64,000 bases of DNA from JAVWPP01 sp036635835 (GCA_036635835.1 JAVWPP010000001.1:124001-188000); one strand, 5' to 3'. Shown: positions 36,079-45,370, counted from the stretch's first letter. Notes: generated by a model not told the origin, from the sequence alone. A program made the numbers and translations.

Positions 36079-37581
36079 ATGAATAAAACACATTTTTTAA
36101 AGGAATATTTTGAATTACTATTAGCAGCTAATCTTGTGGTAAAATCTAACGTTTCCTGTATACTTAAAGAAGAAATATCAAACATTTCTTATAATTCTAA
36201 AGAAGTTAACTATAATACTATATTTATTTGTAAAGGAGATGGCTTTAAAACATCATATTTGGATGAAGCCATTAAAAATAATGCATTGCTTTATATAGCA
36301 GATAAAGAATACGAAAACACTAGCAATTCACCATATATTATAGTATCTGATATACGAAAAACTTTAGCGCTAATTTCGCAGTTTTTTTATAATACGTCTT
36401 TTTCAGATTTTAAAAAAATTGCTGTTACAGGCACAAAAGGGAAAACTACAACTACTTTTTTGCTTAATTACATTTTTAAAGAAGCTTTAAAAGGTAGCAA
36501 ATACAATTCTGGAGTAATTTCATCGCTAGTTTTAGATGATGGTAAAAACATCGTAGAATCTAGCTTATCTACTCCAGAATCCCTAGAACTGCAGAAACAT
36601 CTGCATGCATGCAAAAAAAATAATGTTAAATATTTGCCTATTGAAGTTTCAAGCCAAGCAATAAAAATGTCTAGAATATACGGCATAAACTTTGATTTTG
36701 GTGTATTTCTAAACATTTCAGATGACCATTATAGTCCAGCAGAGCACAAGGATTTCAATGATTATTTTAATACAAAATTACAGCTGTTTTCAAATTGCAC
36801 GCGTGCTCTTATTTGTTTAGATGATGAAAATGCAAGCGAAGTATTTAAAGCATCTAAAAACTGCAAAGAAATTTTTTCTTTTAGTCTTAATGATACGTCT
36901 GCAGATTTTTACGCATCTCAGATTTGCAAAGATAAAGGCCTTACTAAATTTAAAGTTAATTATTTGAATAATGTATATGATTTCGAGCTTAATATGATAG
37001 GCCTTTTTAACGTTTCTAATGCTCTTGCGGCTATTTCTATAGCTCTACTACTAAACATACCTTATAACGCTATTTTCGACGCTTTACGACATGCTTCTGT
37101 TCCAGGCAGAGCTGAAGTGTTTACAAATACCTCAAGAAACATACATGTTATTGTAGATTATGCACATAACAAACTAAGTTTTGAGAAAATGTATGATACT
37201 ATCCATTCCGAATTTTCTAAATCTAAAATAATAACAGTTTTTGGAGCACCCGGAGGAAAAGCTCTTAATAGGCGTAAAGACTTAGGAATTGTAGCAAGTG
37301 CAAATTCTAAAGAAATATATATTACAGAAGATGACTCGAATTTTGAAACCACTGAAAATATATCTAACGAAATCTTAAGTTTTGTAGATAAAAAAGCTTG
37401 CAAATCTTTTATTATTAGCAAAAGAGACCTTGCTATAAAATCCGCAATTAACGCAGCTAAAGATAATGATGTAATATTCATTGCTGGTAAAGGTTCAGAT
37501 AAAACTCAGAAAACAAAAGGTAAACAAGTTTCGTACAAAGGTGATTCATATTTTGCAAAAAAATATTTGAATATACAATAA
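36079..37581 (+). CDS. MurE-like Mur ligase (UDP-MurNAc-tripeptide synthetase family)
   Basis: The 500-residue product has all three Mur ligase domains: an N-terminal UDP-sugar domain with ISYNSKEVNYNTIFIC, the ATP loop VTGTKGKTTT (residues 116-125), STPESLELQ, EVSSQA and SDDHYSPAEHKDFNDYF. The C-terminal domain has VDYAHN and IAGKGSDKTQ. MurE enzymes add the third stem-peptide amino acid. The substrate-selecting site, DNPR in diaminopimelate enzymes, reads DDSN (418-421), closer to lysine-type forms. EVSSHA is changed to EVSSQA. It may be a second ligase outside the division cluster. I start it at 36079, six bases after AAGGAG. Confidence 0.8.
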   Translation: MNKTHFLKEYFELLLAANLVVKSNVSCILKEEISNISYNSKEVNYNTIFICKGDGFKTSYLDEAIKNNALLYIADKEYENTSNSPYIIVSDIRKTLALISQFFYNTSFSDFKKIAVTGTKGKTTTTFLLNYIFKEALKGSKYNSGVISSLVLDDGKNIVESSLSTPESLELQKHLHACKKNNVKYLPIEVSSQAIKMSRIYGINFDFGVFLNISDDHYSPAEHKDFNDYFNTKLQLFSNCTRALICLDDENASEVFKASKNCKEIFSFSLNDTSADFYASQICKDKGLTKFKVNYLNNVYDFELNMIGLFNVSNALAAISIALLLNIPYNAIFDALRHASVPGRAEVFTNTSRNIHVIVDYAHNKLSFEKMYDTIHSEFSKSKIITVFGAPGGKALNRRKDLGIVASANSKEIYITEDDSNFETTENISNEILSFVDKKACKSFIISKRDLAIKSAINAAKDNDVIFIAGKGSDKTQKTKGKQVSYKGDSYFAKKYLNIQ

Positions 37582-37585
37582 AAAA

Positions 37586-37626
37586 GACCTATAGTTACTA
37601 TTATGTAATCTATAGGTCTCTTTTTT
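37586..37626 (+). terminator. Bidirectional terminator
   Basis: GACCTATAG and CTATAGGTC pair, with inner TTAC/GTAA pairing, and T or A runs lie on both flanks. It serves the MurE-like gene and the convergent transglutaminase gene. Confidence 0.85.
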
Positions 37627-38785
37627 ATATTTCAATTATATATGTATCTAATACTTTGTAATAAAAAACTTTTTGTGATTGATTGTTTTTAAAACTTTCA
37701 TCTTTAGATAAAACTTCTGTTATTTTACGTTCTATATTAGAAATGTTTTTAGGTAAAAATTCAGTTATTGTTCTAGACTTAGCTCTATCTTCTTTTAAAA
37801 TTCTGCTAAAATCTGCTTCAAAATTTGAATCATTAGAAAGTATTCTATTAGTAACATTATAATAGTTATATTCATCATTAACTGCTTTTGGAATAATACT
37901 TTGATTATCTATTATATGAGTTTTTTTAATTTTTTCTTCGCTTATATTTAAATATGAATGTAGTGTTTTTTTATCTGTTCCTCTTAATGATTTATTAGAA
38001 GTTATATCCACATGATACCAATTGTTTTTCAAATTAACAAGTAGCCAGGCATGTGGGCCTTCTTTTATAGAACCAACAACAAATATTGACTGTATTCCTA
38101 TTTTATCTAATAATAATTGTAACCCTTTACTTAATCCATCACAAACAGCAACATCCTCTATTAAAGCGCCATATGCGGTATGCGTCTGTATTTCTAATGA
38201 TTTGTTATAATCATATTCTACTTTTGAGGAAAATTCATCATGTATTATTATTTCATTTTGTATAAGGTCCTCTGCTGTTGCTTTATCTACAATATCGTTT
38301 ATTTCTTTTTCCATTTTATTCATCTGAGTATTTAGTTCTTCTCTATTTTTTACTAAATAATCAAACTTAATATAAAATTTTCTTCCTATTAAACCTTTTT
38401 GAACTCCAGTTTCATATTTATGTTCTAAATAAAAGACTTCAGGGTGATCCGCAAAAAATGCATCTACAGCTTTTGTTGTTTTTTCTGTAAATTCATTGTT
38501 AGTTATCCCCTTTATATCTATTATAGCCTTCGGTTTTAAACCTTTTACACTATATACTATTTGGGCATATATTTTTTTCTCATCTTCAGCTAATTTATCG
38601 AAAAAATAATATGAGTGTTTTCTTTGTAATTTGTTTACTTTCAAATCATCATTAATTGTTTGCTTATTAAAAGAAATGAATTGATTAAAATTAAACTCTA
38701 AAATATTAGAATTTATGTTTTTCACTGCAAATACACCTATCACAGCAATGATACATATTACGAATACAATAATTATTTTTTTCAT
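37625..38785 (-). CDS. Membrane-anchored or exported transglutaminase-like protein
   Basis: The 386-residue product has an N-terminal hydrophobic segment (residues 2-21), a signal peptide or anchor. Its transglutaminase-core fold shows the Cys-His-Asp triad: C215 in VAVCDGLSKGLQ, H245 in GPHAWLL and D260 in WYHVDIT. Bacterial members act as proteases or cross-linkers on cell-surface proteins. The flanking ~190-residue N-terminal region has no recognised domain. It follows prfA by 27 bp. Confidence 0.78.
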   Translation of the reverse strand: MKKIIIVFVICIIAVIGVFAVKNINSNILEFNFNQFISFNKQTINDDLKVNKLQRKHSYYFFDKLAEDEKKIYAQIVYSVKGLKPKAIIDIKGITNNEFTEKTTKAVDAFFADHPEVFYLEHKYETGVQKGLIGRKFYIKFDYLVKNREELNTQMNKMEKEINDIVDKATAEDLIQNEIIIHDEFSSKVEYDYNKSLEIQTHTAYGALIEDVAVCDGLSKGLQLLLDKIGIQSIFVVGSIKEGPHAWLLVNLKNNWYHVDITSNKSLRGTDKKTLHSYLNISEEKIKKTHIIDNQSIIPKAVNDEYNYYNVTNRILSNDSNFEADFSRILKEDRAKSRTITEFLPKNISNIERKITEVLSKDESFKNNQSQKVFYYKVLDTYIIEI

Positions 38786-38812
38786 ATATTTTCCCTCATA
38801 CTTTAAATAAAT

Positions 38813-39871
38813 TTATTCACCAGCTTGTAGTCTGTCTGCTTTATCTGCAGCTGCTAAAGCATCAAGCATTTCCTCTATACAACCATCCATAAATGTCTCT
38901 AATTGATATATACTCATGTTAATTCTATGGTCTGTAACTCTTCCTTGTGGATAATTGTAAGTTCTAATTTTTTCACTTCTATCTCCGCTTCCAACTTGAA
39001 GTCGTCTCTCAGTTGCTAGTTTTTTATTTTGTTCTTCTTGCATAAACTCATATAGTTTAGATCTTAGCATTTTCATAGCTGTTTCTTTATTTTGTGTTTG
39101 TGATCTTTCGCTTTGACAAGTAACAACAAAACCTGTTGGTAAATGTGTTATTCTAATTGCTGATTCAGTCTTATTTACATGCTGTCCACCAGCTCCAGAT
39201 GCTCTATATGTATCTATTTTTAAATCTCCTGTGTTTATATCTACATCTACATCTTCTACTTCTGGTAAAACTGCTACTGTTACTGTAGAGGTATGAATTC
39301 TTCCGGCAGCTTCAGTTTCTGGCACTCTTTGCACTCTATGTACACCGCTTTCGAATTTTAATTTACTATATACATTTTTTCCTTTTACTAAAAATGAAAT
39401 TTCTTTTATTCCGCCAATTCCAGTTTCATTAAGGTCTAAAACTTCTACTTTCCATCTTTTTAAATCTGCATACATGCTATACATTCTATATAGATTATGT
39501 GCAAATAAAGCTGCTTCTTCTCCACCAGCTCCACCACGGATTTCTATGATAACATTTTTATCATCATTAACATCTTTAGGTATTAAAAGTACTTTTAGTT
39601 CTTCTTCAATTATTGGTAGTTTATCTTTATTTTCATAAAACTCGATTTCGGCCATTTCCTTCATTTCAGGATCGTTCATCATTTGTTTAGCTTCTTCCAT
39701 TTCTTGTTTTACTTTTTTATATTCTCTGTATTTTTCAACGACCTCTTCCATATTGGAATGTTCCTTCATGTATTTTCTCCAGTTTTCTTGGTCTGTAATA
39801 ACTTCAGGATCACTTATTAATCTAGTAAGTTCGTCGTATTTATTTTCTACTTCTTGTAATTTTTCAAACAT
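38813..39871 (-). CDS. prfA: Peptide chain release factor 1
   Basis: The 352-residue product terminates translation at UAA and UAG. It has the GGQ motif in RASGAGGQHVNKTESA and domain 1 at the N terminus (FEKLQEVENKYDELTRL). The recognition loop (VHRVQRVPETEAAGRIHTST) contains the PxT-type PET. prmC, often upstream, is not here. Confidence 0.96.
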   Translation of the reverse strand: MFEKLQEVENKYDELTRLISDPEVITDQENWRKYMKEHSNMEEVVEKYREYKKVKQEMEEAKQMMNDPEMKEMAEIEFYENKDKLPIIEEELKVLLIPKDVNDDKNVIIEIRGGAGGEEAALFAHNLYRMYSMYADLKRWKVEVLDLNETGIGGIKEISFLVKGKNVYSKLKFESGVHRVQRVPETEAAGRIHTSTVTVAVLPEVEDVDVDINTGDLKIDTYRASGAGGQHVNKTESAIRITHLPTGFVVTCQSERSQTQNKETAMKMLRSKLYEFMQEEQNKKLATERRLQVGSGDRSEKIRTYNYPQGRVTDHRINMSIYQLETFMDGCIEEMLDALAAADKADRLQAGE

Positions 39872-39904
39872 TTATATTCTCCTTATATCTATTTTATCTT
39901 TTAT

Positions 39905-39933
39905 ATTATATCAACAAACCATTAATTTATCAA
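39905..39933 (-). promoter_or_regulatory. prfA promoter
   Basis: TTGATA (39933-39928), 17 bp, TATAAT (39910-39905) on the minus strand. Confidence 0.75.
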
Positions 39934-39960
39934 TGTTTTTATGTAAATTTGCGTTAAAAA

Positions 39961-39988
39961 AAGATAGGTTTTCTTCTTTCCTATCTTT
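39961..39988 (-). terminator. Terminator after the VirD4-like gene
   Basis: AAAGATAGG and CCTATCTTT form a 9-bp stem around an 11-nt purine-rich loop, with T on the distal side of the minus strand. Confidence 0.75.
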
Positions 39989-39998
39989 TTTTACTTAA

Positions 39999-41951
39999 TT
40001 AGTCTTCGAAATTATCCGATTTTCCAAATAATTCATCAAATTTTTTTTCTAAAGCTGATTGTATATCTAATTCCTCGGGTTCTGGTTTGTTTTGCATTGC
40101 ATCACTTATTGTATTGTTTTTATTGTTTTCTTGTAATTTATTATCTCTAGCTTGTTCAATTTCTTTTGCAAGTCTCTTATTTGTATTAAAATGTTCTTCT
40201 ACATTAAAAGTTTTTGGTTCTACATGTTCAAACTTAGGCGCATCTACATAGTCTTTAATTGAATACTTAACTACATTATCTTTTTCAGGATGGTATTTAA
40301 ACCACCAGTATTTTTGTGCCCTTATTGGTTTAAGACCTCTAACTATTAATATTAAATCTTCCATTGGTAAACGTTTTAATTCATCAACGGTCATTAATTC
40401 TCTGCCTTGACGCTGCTCACTAATTGAAACGCCCTTATTGCCATCTCCACCTTTATCTTTTGAGAATGACTTGCTTTCGATTTTTATAGTTTTTTGACCT
40501 AAACTTTTAACCATATATTCGCAAGTTTTAATTGACTGACTTCCTAAAAATAGCTGCGTATCGCAGTTTGCAATGATAGTTTCAAATTCTTTATATAAAT
40601 TTTCTAACTGATCTATACTTTGTACAATTATTGATACGCTTATACCTCTACTTCTAGTTGTACTTAATTTTTGTGTGAAATCTGGTATCTGTCCTATATT
40701 TGCAAATTCATCTAATAACAAATAAACTTGTTCTTTTAGCATTCCACCATTTTTATCTGCAGCTGAATATAATTTAGTCATAAGCTGTCCATAAAATATA
40801 GTAAGTATATAATTATATGCTGAATGATCATCTGGTGAAACTACGTATATAGCAGTTTTTCTTCTTCCTAAGTCTTCAAAATCTATATTATTTGTTGTTG
40901 TTATTTTTTTTATGTTAGGTGAATCAAAATGTGCAAGTTTAGAAACTGTTGAAATTGCTATACTTTGCTTAGTTTTATCTGCAGCAACTTTTAAGCTTTC
41001 ATATTCTTTTCTTGCAGCATGTTCTGGATCTAGTTCATCGATAAAAAGCTTATCAAATACTGAATCGTCTGCTCCACCTGCTCTTATTATATTAGCGCAA
41101 CTAGAAAGATTTTTTTCTTCTTCTGGAATAGATGATCCTAAAATATAATATATGCATGATTTAAGCAACATTTTTGCAGTATCTGTCCAAAAAGGATCAC
41201 CGCTATTTTTGTCATCTCCAGAACCACCAGTTACAATGGTATGAGCTATTACATCTACATCCTTGTAGTCTATAATATGAGCTAATGGGTTGTATCTGTC
41301 ACTATAATCTTGATTAACTAAATTAAATACTTTTACATCGTAACCAGATGCTCTTAAATATTCTGATGTTTCTCTATATAATTCGCCTTTAGGGTCTGTA
41401 ATTACGTACGAACCTAGTTTTTGCAAAATATTTGGTTTAACGTAGCAGGCAGATTTACCTGTACCAGAACCACCGAATACTAATATGTTTTTATTAATTG
41501 CTACTTTTTTTAAATCTGTACCTAAAAAATGTGTTCTTGTTAATATGAAACCATTTTTTCTATTTAAAATTTCTTTACCATTTAGTTCTTTAAATTCTTC
41601 GCCTTTTTTACTCCAGTCACTCGAACCATTTTCTTTACCAGAATAATCTGATTTATTAGCTTCTTCTATACTTAACTTTATTGTTGCAGCTGCAAAAAGT
41701 CCAAACGTGATTAAAGATAAAACTCCAACTATATTTAATGTTTCTTTGCTATTAAACATATATTTAATATTATCTATTGGTTTGGTTAAATTTGCTTTAA
41801 ACGATTCCGTAAATTTAGGCATGCGTTGTATTATATTGCTTGCTTCATTTGATACTTGATTCCATGAAACTGACAGTGGAAGCACTAATACCAGAACAAC
41901 AACTACATATAAAAGTAGTACTACTATTATCTTTTGTTTAGCGTTTTTCAT
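39999..41951 (-). CDS. VirD4/TraG-type type IV coupling protein
   Basis: The 650-residue product has two N-terminal membrane helices (~8-27 and ~73-90) and a cytosolic AAA-like motor. Visible motifs are Walker A GGSGTGKSACYVKPNIL, ITDPKGELYRETSEYLR, Walker B LLLDEFANIGQIPDF and STTRSRGISVSIIVQSIDQL. Such ATPases deliver relaxase-DNA or protein effectors to a type IV secretion channel. No relaxase, VirB4 or channel genes are nearby, so it is isolated. The C terminus (~545-650) is charged and low-complexity. Two small unknown genes lie upstream in the same direction. Confidence 0.87.
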   Translation of the reverse strand: MKNAKQKIIVVLLLYVVVVLVLVLPLSVSWNQVSNEASNIIQRMPKFTESFKANLTKPIDNIKYMFNSKETLNIVGVLSLITFGLFAAATIKLSIEEANKSDYSGKENGSSDWSKKGEEFKELNGKEILNRKNGFILTRTHFLGTDLKKVAINKNILVFGGSGTGKSACYVKPNILQKLGSYVITDPKGELYRETSEYLRASGYDVKVFNLVNQDYSDRYNPLAHIIDYKDVDVIAHTIVTGGSGDDKNSGDPFWTDTAKMLLKSCIYYILGSSIPEEEKNLSSCANIIRAGGADDSVFDKLFIDELDPEHAARKEYESLKVAADKTKQSIAISTVSKLAHFDSPNIKKITTTNNIDFEDLGRRKTAIYVVSPDDHSAYNYILTIFYGQLMTKLYSAADKNGGMLKEQVYLLLDEFANIGQIPDFTQKLSTTRSRGISVSIIVQSIDQLENLYKEFETIIANCDTQLFLGSQSIKTCEYMVKSLGQKTIKIESKSFSKDKGGDGNKGVSISEQRQGRELMTVDELKRLPMEDLILIVRGLKPIRAQKYWWFKYHPEKDNVVKYSIKDYVDAPKFEHVEPKTFNVEEHFNTNKRLAKEIEQARDNKLQENNKNNTISDAMQNKPEPEELDIQSALEKKFDELFGKSDNFED

Positions 41952-42016
41952 ATTTAATTCCTCTCTCGAAAGTATATATTTATTATACCTTTCTTTATAT
42001 AAAAACTAATATATTA

Positions 42017-42202
42017 CTATAATATTGGTCCATCTTCTTGGACTTTGACTCTCTTCTCTAATCCTCTAACATTAACGTTTTGAGACTGTGTTTGATATCC
42101 TCTGTTTTGAGGTATTGTGCTTCTTGTTTCTTCTTTAAATAATTCCTCAATTTCCTTAGGAACAAGAACGGCTGCATTTATAATAAATTTAAATAATCCC
42201 AT
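42017..42202 (-). CDS. Small protein upstream of the coupling ATPase
   Basis: The 61-residue product begins MGLFKFIINAAVLVPKEIEE, a possible amphipathic helix, followed by a polar, glutamine-rich tail. AAGGAAGAG precedes the ATG. It lies between the 172-residue unknown and the VirD4-like gene. No family is recognised; it may be an accessory to the ATPase. Confidence 0.5.
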   Translation of the reverse strand: MGLFKFIINAAVLVPKEIEELFKEETRSTIPQNRGYQTQSQNVNVRGLEKRVKVQEDGPIL

Positions 42203-42234
42203 ACAACTCTTCCTTTCTATGCTTTATATACCCG

Positions 42235-42753
42235 TTATTCTACTCTTAATTCTAAAACTATATACGGTCTATATGGTAATAACTTATATCTTCCTTTTAA
42301 CACTTTAGTTACTTCTTCTACAAATAAAGTTGGTTTTACTTCTTCTGCTGTTTGTGTGTCTATTATGGAAAAATGTCTTTTTAAACTTGAAGCATATGTA
42401 TATTCCTTGTATTCAATAGCATCTTGGTTATATACAGTGCCATATGCAAGTGGCAACACTTCATCTGACTTTTCAAAGCCTTTTTCAGATAAAACACCTG
42501 TATTTAAATATGCTTTATTATCACATAAAGTTAATAATACTATAAATTGCTCATCTCTATTTGCATTTACAACACTGAAAATTTTCTTATTTTCACCATT
42601 TTCAATAGCTGTGCTATTTTCTATTTTTTCTAAACTAAATATTGGTTCTTTTGTGTCTTGACCCATATTGTAGCTTCTATCTGCAACAAATGCAATTGTT
42701 TTCATACCAGGTAAGTCTACAACTTCAAATTTATTTACCCCTATATTATTCAT
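42235..42753 (-). CDS. Protein of unknown function, first gene of the VirD4 unit
   Basis: The 172-residue product looks globular, with alternating beta-strand-like segments (VVDLPGMKTIAFVADRSY, EQFIVLLTLCDNKAYLNTGV, PYIVLELRVE) and no signal or membrane segment. It has a consensus promoter and a GGGGG ribosome binding site. Its fixed position before the coupling ATPase suggests a shared role, but I cannot name a family. Confidence 0.6.
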   Translation of the reverse strand: MNNIGVNKFEVVDLPGMKTIAFVADRSYNMGQDTKEPIFSLEKIENSTAIENGENKKIFSVVNANRDEQFIVLLTLCDNKAYLNTGVLSEKGFEKSDEVLPLAYGTVYNQDAIEYKEYTYASSLKRHFSIIDTQTAEEVKPTLFVEEVTKVLKGRYKLLPYRPYIVLELRVE

Positions 42754-42798
42754 GTTTAATCCCCCTTACAAAGATAACATAATATCTTAATCAAATTC

Positions 42799-42827
42799 AT
42801 TATACAATATTTCTATTTTTATTTCAA
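42799..42827 (-). promoter_or_regulatory. Promoter of the VirD4 unit
   Basis: TTGAAA (42827-42822), 17 bp, TATAAT (42804-42799) on the minus strand. The -35 box directly abuts the comEA stop codon. Confidence 0.7.
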
Positions 42828-43358
42828 CTATATATATACTTTTTCTTTGATTTTATTATATTTACTTTCGCCTATACCTGGAATTTCTAAAAGATCCTCT
42901 ACTGTATTAAAACCATTCTCATCTCTATACTGTAATATTTTATCTGCGGTAGAATCTCCTATTCCATCTAAAGTTTTAAGTTCTTCTTTGGTAGCCGTCC
43001 CTATATTTACTTTATCTGAAGTTTCCTCTTGTACATTGGCATTTTTTATTTTAGGAATAATAATTTTTTCTCCATCAATTATTTTTTTTGCAAAATTTAT
43101 ATTTTGTAAATCCGCATCTTTTGTAAGTCCTCCTGCAGCATTGATTATATCGTCTAACCTTGCTTTATTACTACAGTTATATAATCCTTCCTTGTTTACC
43201 GCACCAACTACATAAACAATTATACTATTTTCATTTTCTTTGTTATTGTTTGTTTTTGCTACTACAATTTTATTATTTTTTTGAATTAAAATAGATGTAA
43301 TTGCCATTAAAATTAGTATTATGAGTATTATTTGCTTTTTATATTTAAGTATTTTCAT
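42828..43358 (-). CDS. comEA: ComEA-like DNA-binding protein
   Basis: The 176-residue product has an N-terminal membrane anchor (~8-25), an SLBB-like domain (VYVVGAVNKEGLYN to GEKIIIPK, ~46-105) and a C-terminal helix-hairpin-helix pair (VNIGTATKEELKTLDGIGDS and NGFNTVEDLLEIPGIGES). ComEA binds extracellular DNA during natural transformation. comEB/comEC are not adjacent, so competence is not proven. Confidence 0.88.
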   Translation of the reverse strand: MKILKYKKQIILIILILMAITSILIQKNNKIVVAKTNNNKENENSIIVYVVGAVNKEGLYNCSNKARLDDIINAAGGLTKDADLQNINFAKKIIDGEKIIIPKIKNANVQEETSDKVNIGTATKEELKTLDGIGDSTADKILQYRDENGFNTVEDLLEIPGIGESKYNKIKEKVYI

Positions 43359-43370
43359 TGTTTCTCCTTA

Positions 43371-43399
43371 TTGATTTTTAAATTGATTTGCTTTATAAT
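43371..43399 (+). promoter_or_regulatory. dacF promoter
   Basis: TTGATT (43371-43376), 17 bp, TATAAT (43394-43399), 26 bp before the ATG. Confidence 0.7.
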
Positions 43400-43424
43400 A
43401 TTAGACATGTGAGGTGATTCATTC

Positions 43425-44672
43425 ATGCGTAAACTTGTTGTTACAACTTTTTTTTTACTATATCTTTTTAGTTTTCAAAATATATTAGGATATAGCGAAC
43501 TAACGCAACCAGAAATTAATGCTAAAAGTGCTTTCTTATTTGATGTTGAGACTAATACTGTGTTGTATGAGAAAAATATTGATGACAAGATTTATCCAGC
43601 AAGTACTACTAAAATTTTAACAGCAATACTTGCTATAGAAAAATTAGACCTAAATGAATCAAGTAAGGTATCTCAAACCGCAATAAATGCATTACCAAAA
43701 CTAAGTTCTACTGTAAACTTACAAGTAGGAGAAGTTATTAGAAATGAAGATTTACTTTATTGTTTGTTACTCCGTTCTGGTAATGATGCAGCGCTAGTTC
43801 TTGCTGAAGCTATTTCAGGTAGCATAGAAAATTTCACAAAAGAAATGAATAAAAAAGCTTTAGAACTTTCTTGCACATCAACAAACTTTACAAATCCGCA
43901 TGGGTTTCACAATGATAATCACTATAGTACGCCAAGAGATATGATGAAAATTTTAGCATATTGTATGAAATCTCAAAAATTCAGTAGCATTATTTCTACA
44001 AAATCATATACAGTACCTACTACAAATAAACATGCCTCTAGAAACTTACTAAATACAAATAAACTGCTTGGGGATTCACATTTTCCTTCATACGTTTTAA
44101 ATTATCAAAATGGTGGTAAAACAGGCTATACACCCGAGGGCGGGCAGTGCCTTGTATCTTACGCTAACAACAATGGACAATCGCTACTATGCGCAGTGTT
44201 TGATGCACCCGTAATCAATAAAGATGAATATAGATTTATATATACAAAAACACTTTTTGAATATGGTTTTAATAACTTTGAAAATGTAGTTATTTTACCT
44301 AGAAATTCAGATTTACTTTTGGAAATTAATGAAACAAATTTAATGAATAAAACTTATAGTCTTAAAAATGATATTAAAGTAAGCGTTCCTATTAGAACTA
44401 AGTATAATAATTATGAATTAATAAATATCAAATTTTTAGATAATTCTAACACGGAAATTAGTAATATTCAATATGAAATTAAAATAAGTGGTTTATCTAC
44501 AAATTTAGACGGTATAACTGAAATATACAACTCTAAAAAAACACTAGTTGAACCAAAACAACTAACATTTATAGAAGAGTTATATGAAATAGTAAATGAA
44601 TTCACCTTTAATATTAAAAATACTGCTGAAAAAGTATTTAAAACTTTTTCAGCAGACTTTTTTATTTTATAA
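43425..44672 (+). CDS. dacF: D-alanyl-D-alanine carboxypeptidase (DacF-like)
   Basis: The 415-residue product has a signal peptide (~1-23) and the serine penicillin-binding motifs S60-x-x-K63 (PASTTKI), S118-G-N and K232-T-G (GGKTGYT). A C-terminal beta-rich PBP5-type domain follows, from ~290. It trims the terminal D-Ala of peptidoglycan stem peptides. DacF-type enzymes can act in vegetative wall or spore cortex; the sequence cannot tell which. Its last codons are encoded within the downstream terminator hairpin. Confidence 0.9.
   Translation: MRKLVVTTFFLLYLFSFQNILGYSELTQPEINAKSAFLFDVETNTVLYEKNIDDKIYPASTTKILTAILAIEKLDLNESSKVSQTAINALPKLSSTVNLQVGEVIRNEDLLYCLLLRSGNDAALVLAEAISGSIENFTKEMNKKALELSCTSTNFTNPHGFHNDNHYSTPRDMMKILAYCMKSQKFSSIISTKSYTVPTTNKHASRNLLNTNKLLGDSHFPSYVLNYQNGGKTGYTPEGGQCLVSYANNNGQSLLCAVFDAPVINKDEYRFIYTKTLFEYGFNNFENVVILPRNSDLLLEINETNLMNKTYSLKNDIKVSVPIRTKYNNYELINIKFLDNSNTEISNIQYEIKISGLSTNLDGITEIYNSKKTLVEPKQLTFIEELYEIVNEFTFNIKNTAEKVFKTFSADFFIL
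44623..44662 (+). terminator. Bidirectional terminator inside the dacF 3' end
   Basis: CTGCTGAAAAAG (44623-44634) pairs perfectly with CTTTTTCAGCAG (44644-44655), a 12-bp stem followed by a T run. It lies before the dacF stop codon and just beyond the convergent cvpA stop. Confidence 0.85.
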
Positions 44673-45357
44673 ACATATTTATAACATTTAATAATATGTT
44701 GTTTTGATAAAGCATTTTAACTAAAGTTGTCTGATTTATAATATTAATTACTGGTGCTATTGCTGCAAGGCCAGATAGCAACGCTAGTACTGCAAGTATT
44801 ATCTGAACTTTAAGAACAGAAATTATACCATTTGCAAACATACCAGAAAATTTATTAACTGAATCTAGAATTGGTAAAGAGAATAATCCATTTAGCATTA
44901 AATTAAGGATTGATACAATTATAATAACTAATATATAAATTATAAAAAATGACACTGTGTTTATAATATACCCTGTTATTTTTTCTGTATATTCCGCTAT
45001 CTTTTGCGCTTTAAATTCTTCTGCTGTTCCTTGTAATTCTTTTTTCATATCTTCAATAAACATAAAATTTGTTTTAGTGTTTTTTTCTTCACCTTTTTTA
45101 ATTTCTTCAGCATTTGTATTGTTATTTTGTGTAGTTACTAATTCTTTTAATGTATCTCCAATACTTGTCTTTATTCCATTATAGAAAGGTGTGCTAGTTT
45201 TAATGTAATTTGCTAGTGTTCCCGAAAAAGTAAATGCTAATACAATAGCTACAAAAAAACCTATTATTGATGTTAATGTGTTTATTAAACCCTTTTTGTA
45301 TCCATAAAAAAAACTTCCAGCAATTATTATTGCTATTATTATATCGATTATTATCAT
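44662..45357 (-). CDS. cvpA: CvpA family membrane protein
   Basis: The 231-residue product begins MIIIDIIIAIIIAGSFFYGYKKG, the CvpA opening, with four predicted membrane helices. A long charged loop (~75-130) lies between helices 2 and 3. CvpA proteins affect envelope and secretion in other bacteria; their mechanism is unclear. Its 3' end overlaps dacF by 11 bp. Confidence 0.85.
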   Translation of the reverse strand: MIIIDIIIAIIIAGSFFYGYKKGLINTLTSIIGFFVAIVLAFTFSGTLANYIKTSTPFYNGIKTSIGDTLKELVTTQNNNTNAEEIKKGEEKNTKTNFMFIEDMKKELQGTAEEFKAQKIAEYTEKITGYIINTVSFFIIYILVIIIVSILNLMLNGLFSLPILDSVNKFSGMFANGIISVLKVQIILAVLALLSGLAAIAPVINIINQTTLVKMLYQNNILLNVINMFIK

Positions 45358-45370
45358 AAAAATATCCCCC

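Noticed and set aside
39999..42753. Integrated conjugative element
   Set aside because: No integrase, relaxase, attachment repeats, tRNA target or compositional shift around the VirD4-like gene.
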